Below the pieces are notes generated by a model. The model worked only from the letters and a program-made list of their open reading frames with translations, made no database searches and was not told the DNA's origin. Position numbers and translations under genes: made by a program. Shown here one piece after another: positions 41,896 to 56,100 of a DNA stretch of 64,000 bases (within the stretch, counting starts at the first letter, position 1; each line of letters begins with the position of its first letter). This DNA is from Bolinopsis microptera (Eukaryota > Ctenophora > Tentaculata > Lobata > Bolinopsidae): the NCBI RefSeq assembly GCF_026151205.1, contig NC_087084.1, forward strand, positions 8,546,394 to 8,610,393. Reading direction: 5' to 3'.

Positions 41896-44800
41896 ATGAG
41901 ATAAGGGTTTCGGCTCGAGATCCATTTTTTCTTGTTTGCCCTGCCCTTCCATAAGAGAAAAATGCCTCCACAATAGCATCAGTGCAGGCTGTTTTAACTT
42001 TGACGCATTAGTTTAGAAACGTAGGGTTGTTTTAAAATTTGTTTAATTTATTAAACTGCGTATTTCATCTCTTGACCATGGAACGAAATACTGACCAACT
42101 TTAGAGAAAGTAGTTAAATTTTGGATTTTTAAGCGAGTACATAGATGTTTCTTCATTTATCAATCCATATTTGCTGTGAATGTTTTGATTTTTATCAATT
42201 TTGACTCGACCGCCATGATAAGGAGCATTTACGATATCATGGTCGATGGTATTGTTTTTTTTAGAGATATTGATAGAAAAGCTCAACAATTCTCTGATAT
42301 TTGGCTCTGTGAGAGAAGAAACAGCAAAGTTTGATCATGATTGATGTTTTGTATATTTGCTCAATTCTTTGATAAAGTATACGGTTGTTTGACTTGTGAT
42401 CATCTTTATCAAATATCCAATATTCATCATGACAATCAAGCCATTGGATTTGTAACATTTCATTCCCGGATGAAATTTCATCCCTGGCCGATCAAGCAAT
42501 TAATTTTAATTTTAATTAATTGCAAATGCCAATAAAATCAATACATGACTAAAGTTTTCCCGCCAAATTCCAAACGGAAGAACCAATCAGCGACAAGTCT
42601 TAGTTAGAGGGTCCAGAACACCGTGGAAGAGGACATCTTCACTCCACACTGACGATTTTGGCCTCCTAGCACACAACGCCGGGATAGACACGAGACAATA
42701 AACATTAAATTTTAAACAACATAATATGAACATTGGACTATTGATGCTGTTTTCCCACTTTATGGAGAGTATGCTTATGATTATAGTTTCAATTAACACA
42801 TTTTATAGATGATTTATTCATTTATTCAATTGCATGCTATGTATTGTATTTCAGTTTATCTTTACCCATAAAGGGTTTGACCGTTGGGAGCGGTATCAAA
42901 AAAAAATTCAAGGTGTTAGATTGTTAATCTATTAGTTATGTAAACAATTAAACGAGTGTTGATCAGGTTCAATTGACGATGTAACCTGAGGGGCTGAATG
43001 CATCTGAAAATCTAATCAAGGTGTCTTGTAACCCTGTTTCCGAAAACAGATAATGTCAGTTAAGTCATTAAGTCAGATTAGTGAATACAAATACAATCGT
43101 CATATAATTATACGATTATTAGAGCTTGTTAGTGCCGCTCATTGGATAAATGGACACTGCAATAGACGTCTAATAAGGATCCATCGTGTCAGTTGTGTGT
43201 ACAATGTGCCAATGAACGCTAGTAAGTAGTCGTGATTATATTTGGTTTTGAGATGGTTTTACTGATCAGCGATCATATCCCTGCAAACGGCCGGCCTTGG
43301 AATGTCATGGTATGGCAGTGCACGATCATGCTTTTAATTTTGTACAAACTTACAAGAATCGGGGTATTCTTACCTGTACATCAGGGTCGAAGTCGAGGAT
43401 CAGAGCTGGTGCATCATGGGAAAATTGGAACTGGACGGAGGTTACCTGGGGATCCCAGGCTATAATGTTCATAAACATACTTTAAACTAATTACAACACT
43501 ACAAATCTGTTACATTTATTGAGAAAATTATGTAATGTAACGCGATGGAAGTTCTTTAAGCGGGCAATTCCAGTCCAAATCCTGGAAACATGACATAAAA
43601 GATTCGTTTTTACTTGTTTGGATGAAAAGCTCTAATACCTGGGGATTCATAAACATTACCTGGGGATCCCAGGCTATAATGTTCATAAACATAATAGAGA
43701 TTCGGCGGAATGACAGCCGGCTGAGCGCCGCCCAGTATAAGCTAGGGATCGGAGGGGAATTAAAGATAAACTCAGGGCTTATCGCAGGAGAAAGGAGTTT
43801 CTGAACACACGGTGTTTTTAATTAACTGGATCATTTTTGGAGGGACGGAGCTGTTGTCGTGTTGTTTTTTGTTGACATCAAAGAACATTTACAAATTTTC
43901 GGTCGTAATCTTTGATCATGCAAAATGTCTAATCGATGAATATTTAAATATCTGAGCAATTAAATACAGCCAAATTGATTACTAATACAATTACAATGTG
44001 AATGATATATATATATATTACCAAGCTGCAACTTTTAAAAGTTTTCTTAAAGTTTTACCTCTTTGTACGATGTAAATTATGTAAAAATTTTAACAAAAAC
44101 TGGTAGGACTAGGAGCACTTCAGTACTGTACTGTACCAAACATGAGATCACTTTAATCTTATCTAGACATTTCGGCATTATTTTTAACTTTTCTAGTTTA
44201 TTCCTTCTTCCTTATTAATATTGTTAAGTACTTTTTACCGTTAAAGATTAAAATCTTGAAAGCCTTTTCAAGTTGATAAATTATTAAAGCTTTTAAAATT
44301 TCAATCTTTAACGGCTAAAAATATTTTACATTAGATAAGCAATAAGAGGTCTCCGTCGTCATTTGAGTGGAATATATTTTATTACATTATTGATTATAAT
44401 TTCCCCGAAAAATGTTCGTCATTCGTAATTGAACTTGCAAAGAGGTGAATTTATTTTTTCAATTTGAGGCGTTATCATTACCGTTACGATTTGAACTGAA
44501 ACTTATATTTTATCGCATTTTATTTCAACATAATACTTCGAACCAATTTGTATCACATTTACAGTACAATATAATATGTGCACACACCGAGTAACACCAC
44601 CCGGCCCTATATTAATATGCAATACAATAATATAATATAAGCTAGTGGCCGGTTCTTTATAAAAATACGTTATACAATAACTTATGAACCGCTATTCCAC
44701 CACATCAAATAAAAAGCTTTATGTTTAACATATTGAACAAAAATTGGCAACTATTTTGAATCCTAGGTTTTAATTTTATTCATAATACAATCTTATGCAT

Positions 44801-46119
44801 GATTTTCATCACGCATAAATCGAACGAGCTCATTTGCAAATCCAGGCCATTCGTTGTATTGTACTCTGCAACTTCCACCCCTTCGATCTTACTGAAAGTC
44901 TCAGTCTCATTGACAGATGTTTCAGTTCATCCCACGTGACCCTAGATTCACCATCTGGAGTCATCAATAACATTCATAGTAATACTCTCAGATAAATCTA
45001 CCACTTGCTGCAATCTTTATTACCCGGGTTGGTAAATACACCATGTATGTTGTACCGATATCATATTGCTCCACAATTAGACCATATTCAGCTAGTCGCA
45101 AATTATATTGACCTCGCGCAGAGAGAGAGAGAGAGTGAAAGCGCTCAACCTAATACACCTTCCATTCATTTATTTTTTGCATTACTCATTGTATTCCTGG
45201 GATAATTGTCGCGTGTATGGCTTGTGGTGTGGATATAATGAGTATTGTTTTGTTTGTCTGCTTATGAGTGTTTGGTGAGAATTTAGTTTGTAGTTGCATG
45301 ACTTTGACGTCAGTTTTCACTTTTCATGTATTGTAGAATGTATAAGGGACTGGACTATTTACATTAATCACATGGTTCATCAATATTAAGTAGTGTACAT
45401 TACACTTAGATTAGCGAAAGGAATTAATGTTTGAAATAGAAGCATAAGATATTAATTAATGGGTCACAGCCTCTGATCCCTTCCAGTTCCAACCGCCTTT
45501 TTTGACGGTTTTGACATAGAAAGGAAAGGGCCAGTGTTGGAAATTAGTACCTCAGATAGGCATAAATAGGGTCAGAGTTAGAGTAATAAATTAGAGTTTG
45601 AGAAGAGAAGATTATAAGGTAAGATTGGCAGATCTAATTCAGATGATAACCCAGTAATCGACTTAAAACGATTTGAAATTAACGTAGCTAAAACTGTTCT
45701 TTGGCCTATAGTTTTGACTGTATTAGTATTAGTTTTAGTGATCCTAAATGATTTAGAGCAACTCGTCAGGGAAGCGCCGGTTTTTGTAACCGGAGCATAA
45801 ATCAAAATGGTGACGTTGCAAGGTTGCGTAATTTAATGAGTCTTTTCACGACTTTTCCCTCTGCTGAATGATAAGAATTTTAACGTAAAACATATTCATT
45901 CAACTTTCTAGAATAAGTTTCCAAACAAGTATCCACGACGGTGTATTATTCAATATATTTAATTTTATTAACACCGTTTTTTCCAGGCTTTGCATGTTTC
46001 GATCATATCTAATAATCTTAGTGTTACTTTTGTCAATTTTATACGTTTGATTGTTGGAAGTTTTAGTTCCATATCAGAATTAGAAGTTCTAGTTCTAAGT
46101 TTCCCTTTCTATTTCCCAG
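41896..46119. other. gap between FoxN and the next plus-strand gene
   Basis: The 5' exons of the gene ending at 47,323 should lie here, but I could not identify them. The region carries two copies of the dispersed GC-rich repeat (43,440-43,480 and 43,655-43,735), an AT dinucleotide run near 44,008 and a GA run at 45,120-45,134. A weak minus-strand exon candidate at 44,893-44,964 is listed among rejected items. Confidence 0.45.
43440..43735. repeat. dispersed GC-rich repeat, copies 2 (partial) and 3
   Basis: TTACCTGGGGATCCCAGGCT and the following TATAATGTTCATAAACATA occur at about 43,442 and again at about 43,655. Only the second copy continues into the AATGACAG, CTGAGCG and GCCCAGTA part shared with 9,930-9,965. 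Confidence 0.65.
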
Positions 46120-47323
46120 ACAACGAAGCTATCATGATGAGTGGGCAGATATCAATTTGACTCTGAGAGTGGTTCTGACAAAACTAAAAGAACCACCAGT
46201 CAAAATGTCTAATTCAACACCACGTGGCATAGTCATGACGTCACTTTACAACGCAGACAACACGTTCCTCACGCGTGATCTTGCAGATTATCTGGCTCTC
46301 TTCTTAGTCATAGTCTTAGGACTATTCCGTCTGGATGCAGTCATCAAAAGATTACAAATTGGTATCAGGATGACACGAGATATCGGATGTGAGACTGACA
46401 TTGATGCAGATGAATTACAAAACACTTTACACGAGCATGAAGCATTTGAGACTGTAGCACAATCATTTCAGGATCATGAGATTTACGAACGACAATTCCG
46501 TGATTTTGCTTGCAACACAAGGCATATCCAGCTCAATGATCAAGAATCCAACACAGAGTCAGAACGGATAGATTTACCTGCACTTCTGACCGATTTCCCG
46601 GTGAACCGTTACACTTCATCAGGAACAAACACAGATCATCCAGGACTTCACTTCATCAGAAAGACACTAATTTCAGAGTGCACTCAGACTAGCACGACTA
46701 ACTTAATAAAAGGCAAAACCTCCACCAGCACCACAAAAACCAAAAGTAGGATCCCCGTCCTACTGAAAAAGACGGATCGGAAACAAAGAGCCCACACCCT
46801 GAGTAGCAGCACCTCCAGTTCACTGTCCATACCTGAACTGTTCAGTGGAACTGCCAGCTTCTACCCTAGCCCCCGATCCTCTCCTTCAGGGTGGACTCAC
46901 AGAACCACTCCCTCCCCTACAAGAACGGTTACTCCTGAAGCTCAGGAATTATCCAGACTGTTGCCCAAGTCCTACGGCTACACAAAATCTGATGCTTTGA
47001 AGAAATCAAGCACCTGGTCAGAACGGTACCGATACTGTGATTCCAGCATCAGGAACGATATATTGCTAAGATCGCCCAGGAAGGAAGACAGTGGCAAATT
47101 TGAGTATCAGGATCAAGCCAGATGGTCAGTAGGAGAGAACAACCACATGGACAACCCTCGGGTGCAGGGGAGATCAAATTGTGTTAGGAAATGCAGATCA
47201 TTTGGAGGGGAGGTTACGGAATACTCTGAGAATCTGTCTCCTCAAAACTTTGTTTTTAAGCCCAGACAGCGATATCTGTCAAATCGTAGGTTGTTTAAAG
47301 TCACGTACGAAGCCGGGTCGTAA
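46120..47323 (+). CDS. unrecognised protein, large 3' terminal exon with one membrane segment and an SxIP-like motif
   Basis: A good acceptor (TTTCCCTTTCTATTTCCCAG, ending at 46,119) opens an exon whose frame runs about 400 codons to the stop at 47,321-47,323. There is no in-frame ATG until 46,205, so coding very probably continues from upstream exons that I did not find. It begins QRSYHDEWADINLTLRVVL. Next comes a hydrophobic segment, LADYLALFLVIVLGLF, ending in basic residues as a transmembrane helix would. The long C-terminal tail is polar, Ser/Thr- and Arg-rich and probably disordered and cytoplasmic. It contains TKSRIPVLLKK, which fits the S-x-I-P consensus of EB1-binding microtubule plus-end proteins in the usual basic/Ser-rich setting. 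I do not recognise the family. Confidence 0.7.
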
Positions 47324-48350
47324 TGATGTTTATTTGTGTTAGCTTTGCCACAGGTTGATTTAAAAACTATTTTTACTTCGGATGTTTATAAGTATAAAAG
47401 GTGATCATTTGATTCAGAATTTGTATGCAAAGCAAGAGAAATGTATAAATTTTAAGTTTTTATGTCGTCTACTTTGCTCGAAAGACTATGATTAAAACTT
47501 GAAATTGTATTCATATGTTTGATTATTTCGTTTGTATACGTACAGAGAGATTTTCCCATGTATCATGCGTAGTGTGTACTGTGTATAACGCAACTTGTAT
47601 CGTCAAATGTTCATCGACAATCGATATTAATTTAAAACACAAGATTTTAAGATTAAAAGTTCATCTAGTTCTAGCCCAAAATTTTGGTCTCATATTTCTG
47701 ACAATCAAATTTCTATCATTTATAGTTACAAGTTCGAATGCATTATGTATCTAATAACTCAAAATATGAACAGCCTACAAAATAACCGATAAAACTATTT
47801 ACAATTAATAATGCAACTTGAGCTAAACGACGCTCGTAAAAACATACATAGGCTTGATAATTTATTTTCATCATGATCACTCTAACTCTAATCTTTAAAT
47901 CTGTAAAAAAGGAAAGTTTAAAACTCTAATATAAACCAATCTAGCTAAGTTTAAAGAAAAAGTAAAACTGAATCTGATGATGATAATAACATCCACGCGT
48001 AACACAAATCACAATACAGGAGTTCTATAAGCTAAAGTAAATTGAACTGACAATGTTAAACTTAATCGTATTTGTTAAAAAAGAAACTGATGAAAAATCT
48101 ATCTGAGTTAAGCCTCATCTAAAATAAAATAAAAATCCTTGCTTTCAGCATCACAACCTCATACTTCTATCGTGTTTACTTTCAGTCTTTAAATGTAAAT
48201 ACCTCTGAAATCTATTTGCACAATCATGCCCGCTCAAAAACTCTACATGCAAACGTTTTTAGTCCGATTGCAACTTTAGGCATCCTATCCTGATATTATA
48301 CCGACAGTAAAAACAAATATTCATACGATCGCTTGCGACCCAAACAAAAC
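47324..48350. other. convergent 3' region
   Basis: Tail-to-tail interval between the plus-strand gene and the TRPM2-like gene. TTTATT at 47,861-47,866 is an AATAAA on the minus strand and may end the channel transcript. AATAAA at 48,123-48,128 could end the plus-strand transcript. If both are used the 3' UTRs overlap by about 260 nt. No coding exon is seen. Confidence 0.35.
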
Positions 48351-50192
48351 TCACAATCCAGTCATCCAAACTTGGGTTTCCTTCCTCTTAGGCTCCGTAA
48401 TCGGATTATAAGCATCCCGATGATAACACACCTTCTCAATAATCCACTCATGGTTGGCAAACAAGTCCAGATTATGATCTATTGGGATCCACTGAACCCC
48501 CACTGAACCACTCTCCATCCCTGCTCGGGATTGCAGGGGGAACTTTGAGAAGGATTTACCCGTACTGTCGTGGTAGTTGACAGCAATGGTTTCAATCCAG
48601 GCATTGTCCGTGTTACGGGGGTCATCAACGTAGCCCTTGTAAACTGTTATACCCAATTTAAAGTGCTCCGCCAGCATTTCAGAGATACGGGTCTGTTCGG
48701 TGGCTGGTCGGGACAGATTGGCCAGCGCTTCCTCGCTGAATTCTCGTTTTATTGTTTCGAATATCCGCTCGTTAGGCTTGCAGCGTCCACCTGGTCATTG
48801 GAGGGAGATGTTAGTTGGTGATAAAATTCCTGATTTGAATATTTGTAATTTTATTATGAAGAGTGGTGTGTTGAATATCAAATCATTAACTTTTAAACAG
48901 GATTGTCTTAAAAAGGGTTGGAGTAATGATAGAAATGTACGAACCAGGTATAGCCCACTCGTTGAAAGCTTGTCTAAATATTCCAACAAACTCCAGCACA
49001 GGCAGCCCCTCAATCTTCATTATTTCTCCTCTGTCGTCTCTGTGCCATCTGCAAGAGAAATTGGGTAATATAATCAAAAGTTGATAATTTGGAAGTTACA
49101 GTTTGGGAATATGTGTTCTAAAGATAAAAAGTGCTTAAAATAGCAATTTTAAAAGGCATTAATCTAGGTGGTATCGAATTGCATGTACATAATTTCAAAA
49201 CTCAGACCTTATTTTGAAGTAAAATTAATGAATACGATCCAAACTTCAAGACCACAATTGTACCAGGAAATATTTCTAATAATTTCGAGTGTTCTAGAAA
49301 GTTCTAGTTTACCTGGTGACGACAGTATCAGCAGCGTGGTTGGGTCCCCACCTTTGTAAACACCCTCTACCAATCACTCCAGTCCTTCCTTTAGGGTTCC
49401 TGTGATATTACATTTAGTTAACTTAATCAATTAATCAGATAATTATTAATTAAATAATCAACTTAGGTTTTGATCTAACATTACATATCATAAGCTTTCT
49501 TCGACAATTTCAAAGCGGTTGTTTACTGCTTAGTTAATTGAAATCCAGTGATTGAGGTTCAACCTGACTCCTGACCAATAAGCCAGATTTCCAAGAAATT
49601 CATGATTTTTACTTACTGAGGTATACCGTCCACAACATTGTACTTTCCATGGTGACTGGTCCTGTCTATAGTCCACTGTTTGTTATTAACTGTCGAGTAG
49701 TTTATCTGGAGGGAATATTTTATTAAGATGATATTGTATTAGGACTGTGATTGTGTTACAGAAAATAGGGTTTAAATTTGCGTTTGGAATTTAGTTCAGG
49801 ATGACCAAAAACAATTTTGAAAGTCTTCATCAAAATAAATCGGCCCATACTAAATAAACAAACCTTGTTGAACTGAATTTTAGTTTTGAGGGTTATTTCA
49901 GCTGGATCCACCATATCACTCGTCTGGTCGGCTATTTCAGGGGATGTGTAGTCCACCGGGAGGTATTCGGGATATCTCACAAACCAGCTAACCTGAATCG
50001 TAACGTCACGTTAATGATGTCACGTGAGAGTGATGACGTCACGTGAGATTAATGAATTCGCCGATCACGCACGAAGAAATAACCAAAACCACGAACCTTT
50101 TCATCAGACAATATGAATCGTTTAACATCTGATCCAGGGTAGGGGGTCTTCCTGCTGTCCATATGGACCCTCAGGGGTTTAGTCTTCGTCAA
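48351..50192 (-). other. NUDT9-H (ADP-ribose pyrophosphatase-like) domain of the channel, intact Nudix box
   Basis: The last six exons encode the domain. Landmarks in order are [68 protein letters not shown], the Nudix box [20 protein letters not shown], and [20 protein letters not shown]. The box keeps the REF-x-EE core of human NUDT9, a genuine ADP-ribose hydrolase. Human TRPM2 has lost these acidic residues. The channel is therefore inferred to bind and probably cleave ADP-ribose. The domain ends QVWMTGL at the stop. Confidence 0.88.
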
Positions 50193-53100
50193 CTGAAAGG
50201 AATGTGGGTTTTAGAATAGGATGGTAGAGTGATCAAGTTTATTTATTGCAACAATAATTTATTTAGATTAATATCGGTAGATGTCGGATCAAGCAAGTTT
50301 TGTTTTACATGGGTTACAAAAAGAAAAATATTCAAAGAAGTAAATTAATTAATCGGAGTATAAAGAATAAAGAGAAGTTGCTAAAGAATCCCGAGATAAG
50401 AATTATAAAAAAGAAGAAGAAGTATAAAATTTTAACAGCGAGGTTTTTGAATGAGAGCATACAGTTGCAAGTTGCAACTTCGTCTTACACGCGATAAAAT
50501 AGTTCGATCAAGCTGCTGGCGTGATCCGTTCTTAGCTTGCTGCAATGTTGTCTTAAGATAAATATGGAACCTTCAGTAAAGTCAAATCTTATGAATTGAT
50601 GCTTTAGTTTCAATTGTGCTTCAGAAAGCAGGACAACAATTTGCTATATTACCACATGATAAAGATACGTTATCGGTTATTCTTAAAACCCAAAAACACG
50701 TCACACAACACTGATGATTTCTGATAGAATGATGACGTCACGAAATGCTAATGACGTCATCACGGAGCAGAATTACCTTGCTGGCAGTTGGTGGAGGTCG
50801 GGGAGGTTGGTCGGGGAGGTTCGTGGGATTTGGGGTCTGACCATTGGAGGACGAACTGGCTGGTCCCTGTCTTACCTTGTTGGAGGTAGTGGTTTAGTAA
50901 AATAGTAATGACAAAAACATTGAACAGACTAAACAGCTAAAGTTATAAACACTATTACATCGTTCAGAAAGATTTAGATGTAGTTTAACAAGTGTGGATA
51001 TATATTTTTAGAGAACTGAATTCTGTAATTCGCACTAGATTTGTTCACATAATATGAACTTTAAGTCTTTTGTTCACATAATATGGACTATGAAAAGTGA
51101 GGGAGTATGACGTCACGTGAGGAGTATGACGTCACGTGAAGTGTATACCATGGTCTTGATGGCATCAAGCTCGTTCTTCAAGTCTCTGTAAGCAGAAGAT
51201 GTTGAAATCTCCTCCTCCCCCTCCATCTTGGACTGATACTCTTCTCTACTCTCAGCCTCTATCATACTCACCCGGTATATTGCTGTCTCGTCAATATCTA
51301 GGAGAAAAGTGTGACTTAGAGACATTGTTAGTAGAGAACATTTTATCAAAACAACATTTGATATTATCTTCGTCGGGAACCAAATTTCTAAAAACCTAAG
51401 CACGCTCAAAAGTCAAGGTATCATAAAGGGAATTTTTGCACGAACCTTCATCCAACGAGTCTTCTCGGCAGAGTCCCATACAAGACTTGAAAATGAACAG
51501 TACCAAGGTATAACCATGGTACAACAGAGATAAGGGTAGCGGGAAAATGGGGAAATCTTTGTACTCTTGGATCATCTGGGATCGCTGTACTTTCCAGACT
51601 ATGTCTGAATCTGCTTGAATATCTTCATACCTGCAAGGATGGAGCAACTCACGACACGTGTTGGAGCGATAATTGCATGAATTATCAGCTAATAAAACGA
51701 ACTATTATTCAACTCGATCAATTACACAATCAATTATTTATCTAATTAAAAAACTAACGATTTAGAGAAGATAGCGATGAGCAGATTAATGAGAAGGATG
51801 TTGACAAACATCAGGTAAACAAACAACAAGCACATGACCAGGTAGTAGTGGACTTGTCCAGTGGGGTCGTGTTTAATAGTGTCCGCATCGCAGGTTTCAT
51901 CTCCAACGGGACAGTGACCTGTTAACCAATTATATTATTATACTAAGTTGAAAATGAAACGAACATAGCAGAAATATTGAAGAATAAGTCAATTTTGAAA
52001 ATCTGAGTCTGTGAACTAATATTCATTGGTTTTGAGTTACTGACGATGTTTTATCTAATTTTGCTTTATCCTGTTTCTACTATTCAGCTTGCTCTAGGAA
52101 CTATGAACACGGAAATAAAGTATCGCAAATAAGAGAAGAGGGGCAAAAAGCTGACAGCCCATTTATAATTAGGTAATTAACAGCAAATTACCTCGCTGGA
52201 GCTCATCGTACATCCCATCAAGATCCAGTTCTCCGAACACATGAAGATAGGGTCTGAAGATGACATCCCACACTATTGAACCGTTTGATTTGATCGAGTC
52301 AGGGTTGTGTAGCCCTTGGTTAGGGTTCATCAACGCCTGATGTGCGATGAGTGGTGAGAGTGCTGGTTATTACTGTCGGTAACTTGCACTTACTACTTGC
52401 AATAAAACTGTACTTGCAAATAAACAGTACAGTGTTTATTTCCAATTTATCAGAACCTAGCTTTTTTTTTTTGTTAGAGAACAACGCTGCCAGATGCTCT
52501 GAGGTCAGATGATAAACAGTCAGGTGAATATGATCACGAGCCTATTATTAGAGAATATAAACATACGCTACCTAATTACCCATGTAGAGATGATTTGATT
52601 GGATTCTCAATGAACATACCTGGGCGCACACGCCGTATCCGATCAAGAAAATTATCATGAGAAAGATAAAGAAGAACAGATCAATCATCATCTTGCCAAT
52701 CATGATGATCTTAGGACCCATGTTGGAGTTTATTCTGAACAACTGATAAAAAAGGTCCGATTATTTTCTAATATTATGAAATTGGAATCGTTTTAAATCT
52801 TCATGTTATTTTTCAAAGCTCACAAAAGCTTTTGGGACCCACTGCTTTGTAACTGTCAACAAATTTGGAAACTTCGTTCTCAAAATGGATAGCAAATTAT
52901 ATTTCGATGATCGACGCTCACCTGAATTAAGCGAACGCTGTACATCAAGAAACTCAGTATCATTAGTAAATGGTGAGCATTCTGGAGTTCCAGAGGACCC
53001 GAAGTCGGTACTGTAAAGGTGATGTCACCAAAAGCCTGAAATTGGAGAGTTGAAGGTCGGTCGGTGGAAGTGTTTTTCAGCCGGATGATACAATGAATAA

Positions 53101-56100
53101 TTTCCAAAAGACCAGAAAATAACAATCCCATTTGAGCAAGTAAACGTTTTGCGATTGGAAATATCTCAAGATGTCTACAATATTCGATATATGTTCATAG
53201 TATCTGAAAGAGAAACTGTATTCCGTACCTTAACAATGAATCCACCCAGGAAACAAAATATTCCAAGAACGTCAAGAATGTTGAACAAATCTTGCAAATA
53301 TTGCCACAGTTTCATCCGTATTGTCTTCGGCACTTGTTCCACGACCTGAAACATTTGTCATCTTTTTCAAGAGCACTTAATGAAACTGATATGTTAAACT
53401 AATATCTATAATAGCATTAGGTTAACCCACTTTTTTAAAACATGTAAATTTGTAGTTACTACTATCACATTCTTGAAACAACAAGCACATTCCTTAAAGC
53501 TACCGGACATCCCACCTGTATGATCTCGATGGGAATGGTGGATATCACGTACAACACAAGATATATCTCATATCCGGAGTATTTGGATCCGGACATCCAG
53601 TCTCCGTCGGTATTTTTATCCTCATTGTATTCGTCCTTTTTGTTGGGCCGAGCGAAGATAAGCGTGTAGATGAAAATACCGAGGAAAAGGAGATACATCA
53701 CCTGAATTAGAAATGTTTGAGTATGGTTACTGTGTGGTTAAAATGTGTGGCAGAAATATATTGTGATGGAAATGTTTGGTGGAAATGTTTGGTGGAACTA
53801 ATACTAGGACGGCTAGACCTACAGGCCTATTAACGATATGCGCGTCTTTTCAAAGTGATTCTATAAGTACATTAAGTAAGTATATATCATAAAATTTAAA
53901 GGAACAGTAGTTGTACTTTGTATGATCATGATTTTTGTAATCAATCATATTGGTCGGTTCTTAAATACATCAGATCTAGTCATACCACTAGTTATTGGAA
54001 TTAATAAGTTACCATACCACGTGGTATTGGAATTTCACGCATGGGGCGTTGTAAAAATACAACAGTTTTTCCCATGTGGTCAACTTCCGTTTTCTTATCA
54101 TCTCTTCAGGAATTTGCCCTCCATCCGTCTGAAATTTAAGTCGATGATAAACCGTAAATAAGCCTATTTAATAAACTCTCTCAAATTCCAACCGCGTTTA
54201 GACGTTAAGAAGCGAATGTGGAGAAATCACTTAAATGAGATTAAAAGTGAAAGTGAAAGTACCTCGACTTCGCCTTCTTTGCCATTCTCCAGGGCGGCTA
54301 GCTCAAGTTGGGTATCCATTTCTTTCAGTCCGGGATCCTCTTTACCTTTGTTCTAAGGAGGAGGCTGTTATTCTTTGTTATGAACAGGTATTTTACAATT
54401 ATGTCTCATTTCACTCGTGATATTTGGTAATTACGTCCCACTTCATTCATAGTATGATCTTATGACAGTCAACACACAATCATTTGCTTGTTTTCAAAAC
54501 AACTAATAAGCGATGCTTTTAGCAATTGATCAAATTGAGATGATAAAATGGGGCTTCAAGAGCTATGTATAAACTTCGCAGAAACACAGTAAATACCAGC
54601 TAGCAATAAAGTTCCATTTTTACAGTACAATAATAGTGAAACAGCCGCCCTCACAGCATGATTCACATGATCAGTGGGGATGTGATGTTGCTTCATTTAG
54701 ATTCGACCAGAATCACCATTTGGGGGCGGAGGTGCAAAGTTTGCGTAATTTGCCCAAATTCTCTCCCCCAAATGTTGTTTTAATTCTGGAAATTTTACAG
54801 CTAGAATTGCAGAAAAGCAGAGCAAGGGAGATAGCTGCTTTTATTGCTATAGCAGCTGTTGCTATAGCAGCTGTTGCTATAGCTGCTGCTTGATTTACCC
54901 CAATAATTAAATTCTGGTTAACCTGCCCGTCCAAATCCGGATCAGAACTCGCACCGATTTTAGTGTAGCGCATGAGAAACAGGGGGCCTGCTATTGGTAT
55001 ACAGGCGGCTATAAATATCTGAAATTATTGGTGTTAGGATTGGTATAATGTCCTAATTTCAACGATTAAAAATGTATGTTTGAAGTATTGTCAGCCTAAC
55101 AATTATTTATTAATAAGTACTATTCAATTTACTATTTTTAAATATCTAGATTATACTATCTGGATAGGCCTGCATGTACTGACCTTGACCCAGTGTTGTG
55201 CTGCGTGTATTTGTCCTAACCAAATGTCGGTCAACAAAGTCTGAACTGCTCCCTGAGATCAAAAGTATTTTGAGCTTCTTGGAATGTTGTGAAATTTGGG
55301 CAATTGAAGAGACTGAATTGCAAATAAGAAGTGGGAATGTTGCCAAGAATTTGTAAGCTTTATTACAAGAATGTGCGTACCTGAGCTATGAAGTTTGAAG
55401 CTTCTGTTGTACATGCTAACTGTACCAAATCCAGATTACCTAAACTCCTGTTGATAATGAGCGTTTAAATTTTGTTTTTTCGACAATGAAAGGCGAAGCA
55501 ACTTTTTCACATATTTCACATATTCACATATTTCAAATATTTCACATATTTCACATATTTCACATAATTCCCATATTTCACGGTTTAATATTTTTAATAT
55601 TCACATGTGTTTTATAAGCAGGACCTCCATCCAGAGTTCCTTCTGGTGATTCCTATCCTTGAAGGTCTGGTTCATAACACCAACAGCCAGAGATTCAAAC
55701 TCGCTGGGGAAAGAATCAATAACGATATTTATGAATATCAACTAGCAATTGCTGTATACTTAATTGGTTTTTAATTGGCTAGTTGATTGTTTTGTTATTT
55801 TATTTTAGTGTTGAGAACGTTTATTAAATTGATTATGCTGACTTTTAGAATTTAGAACATATATAAAAAATACAATGTTTCATAATTTGGATATTGAAAA
55901 AGTGTTTATACCTTCGTTAAAAAATAATATTTCAATTTATTTAGAAACAAAAACATTATGCACGTATTACGACTTCTAATATGGTAATATATCACAAATA
56001 ACAAAACATACCCGGCATATTCGAGAAGTTTCCTTTCATTTTCTTCGTCTCTCTTCAATCTATTTCTCTGTGTCTCCGCCAAGAATTTGAGGATCTTACA

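Noticed and set aside
44893..44964. Possible minus-strand first exon (ATG at 44,964, 24 codons, MTPDGESRVTWDELKHL, then a good GTAAGA donor)
   Set aside because: It looks protein-like and ends in a good donor, but I found no partner exon to its left on the minus strand, so it is not annotated.
54636..54893. Plus-strand frame ending in Ala-Ile-Ala repeats
   Set aside because: It covers an 18-bp tandem repeat in an intron of the channel gene, on the opposite strand.
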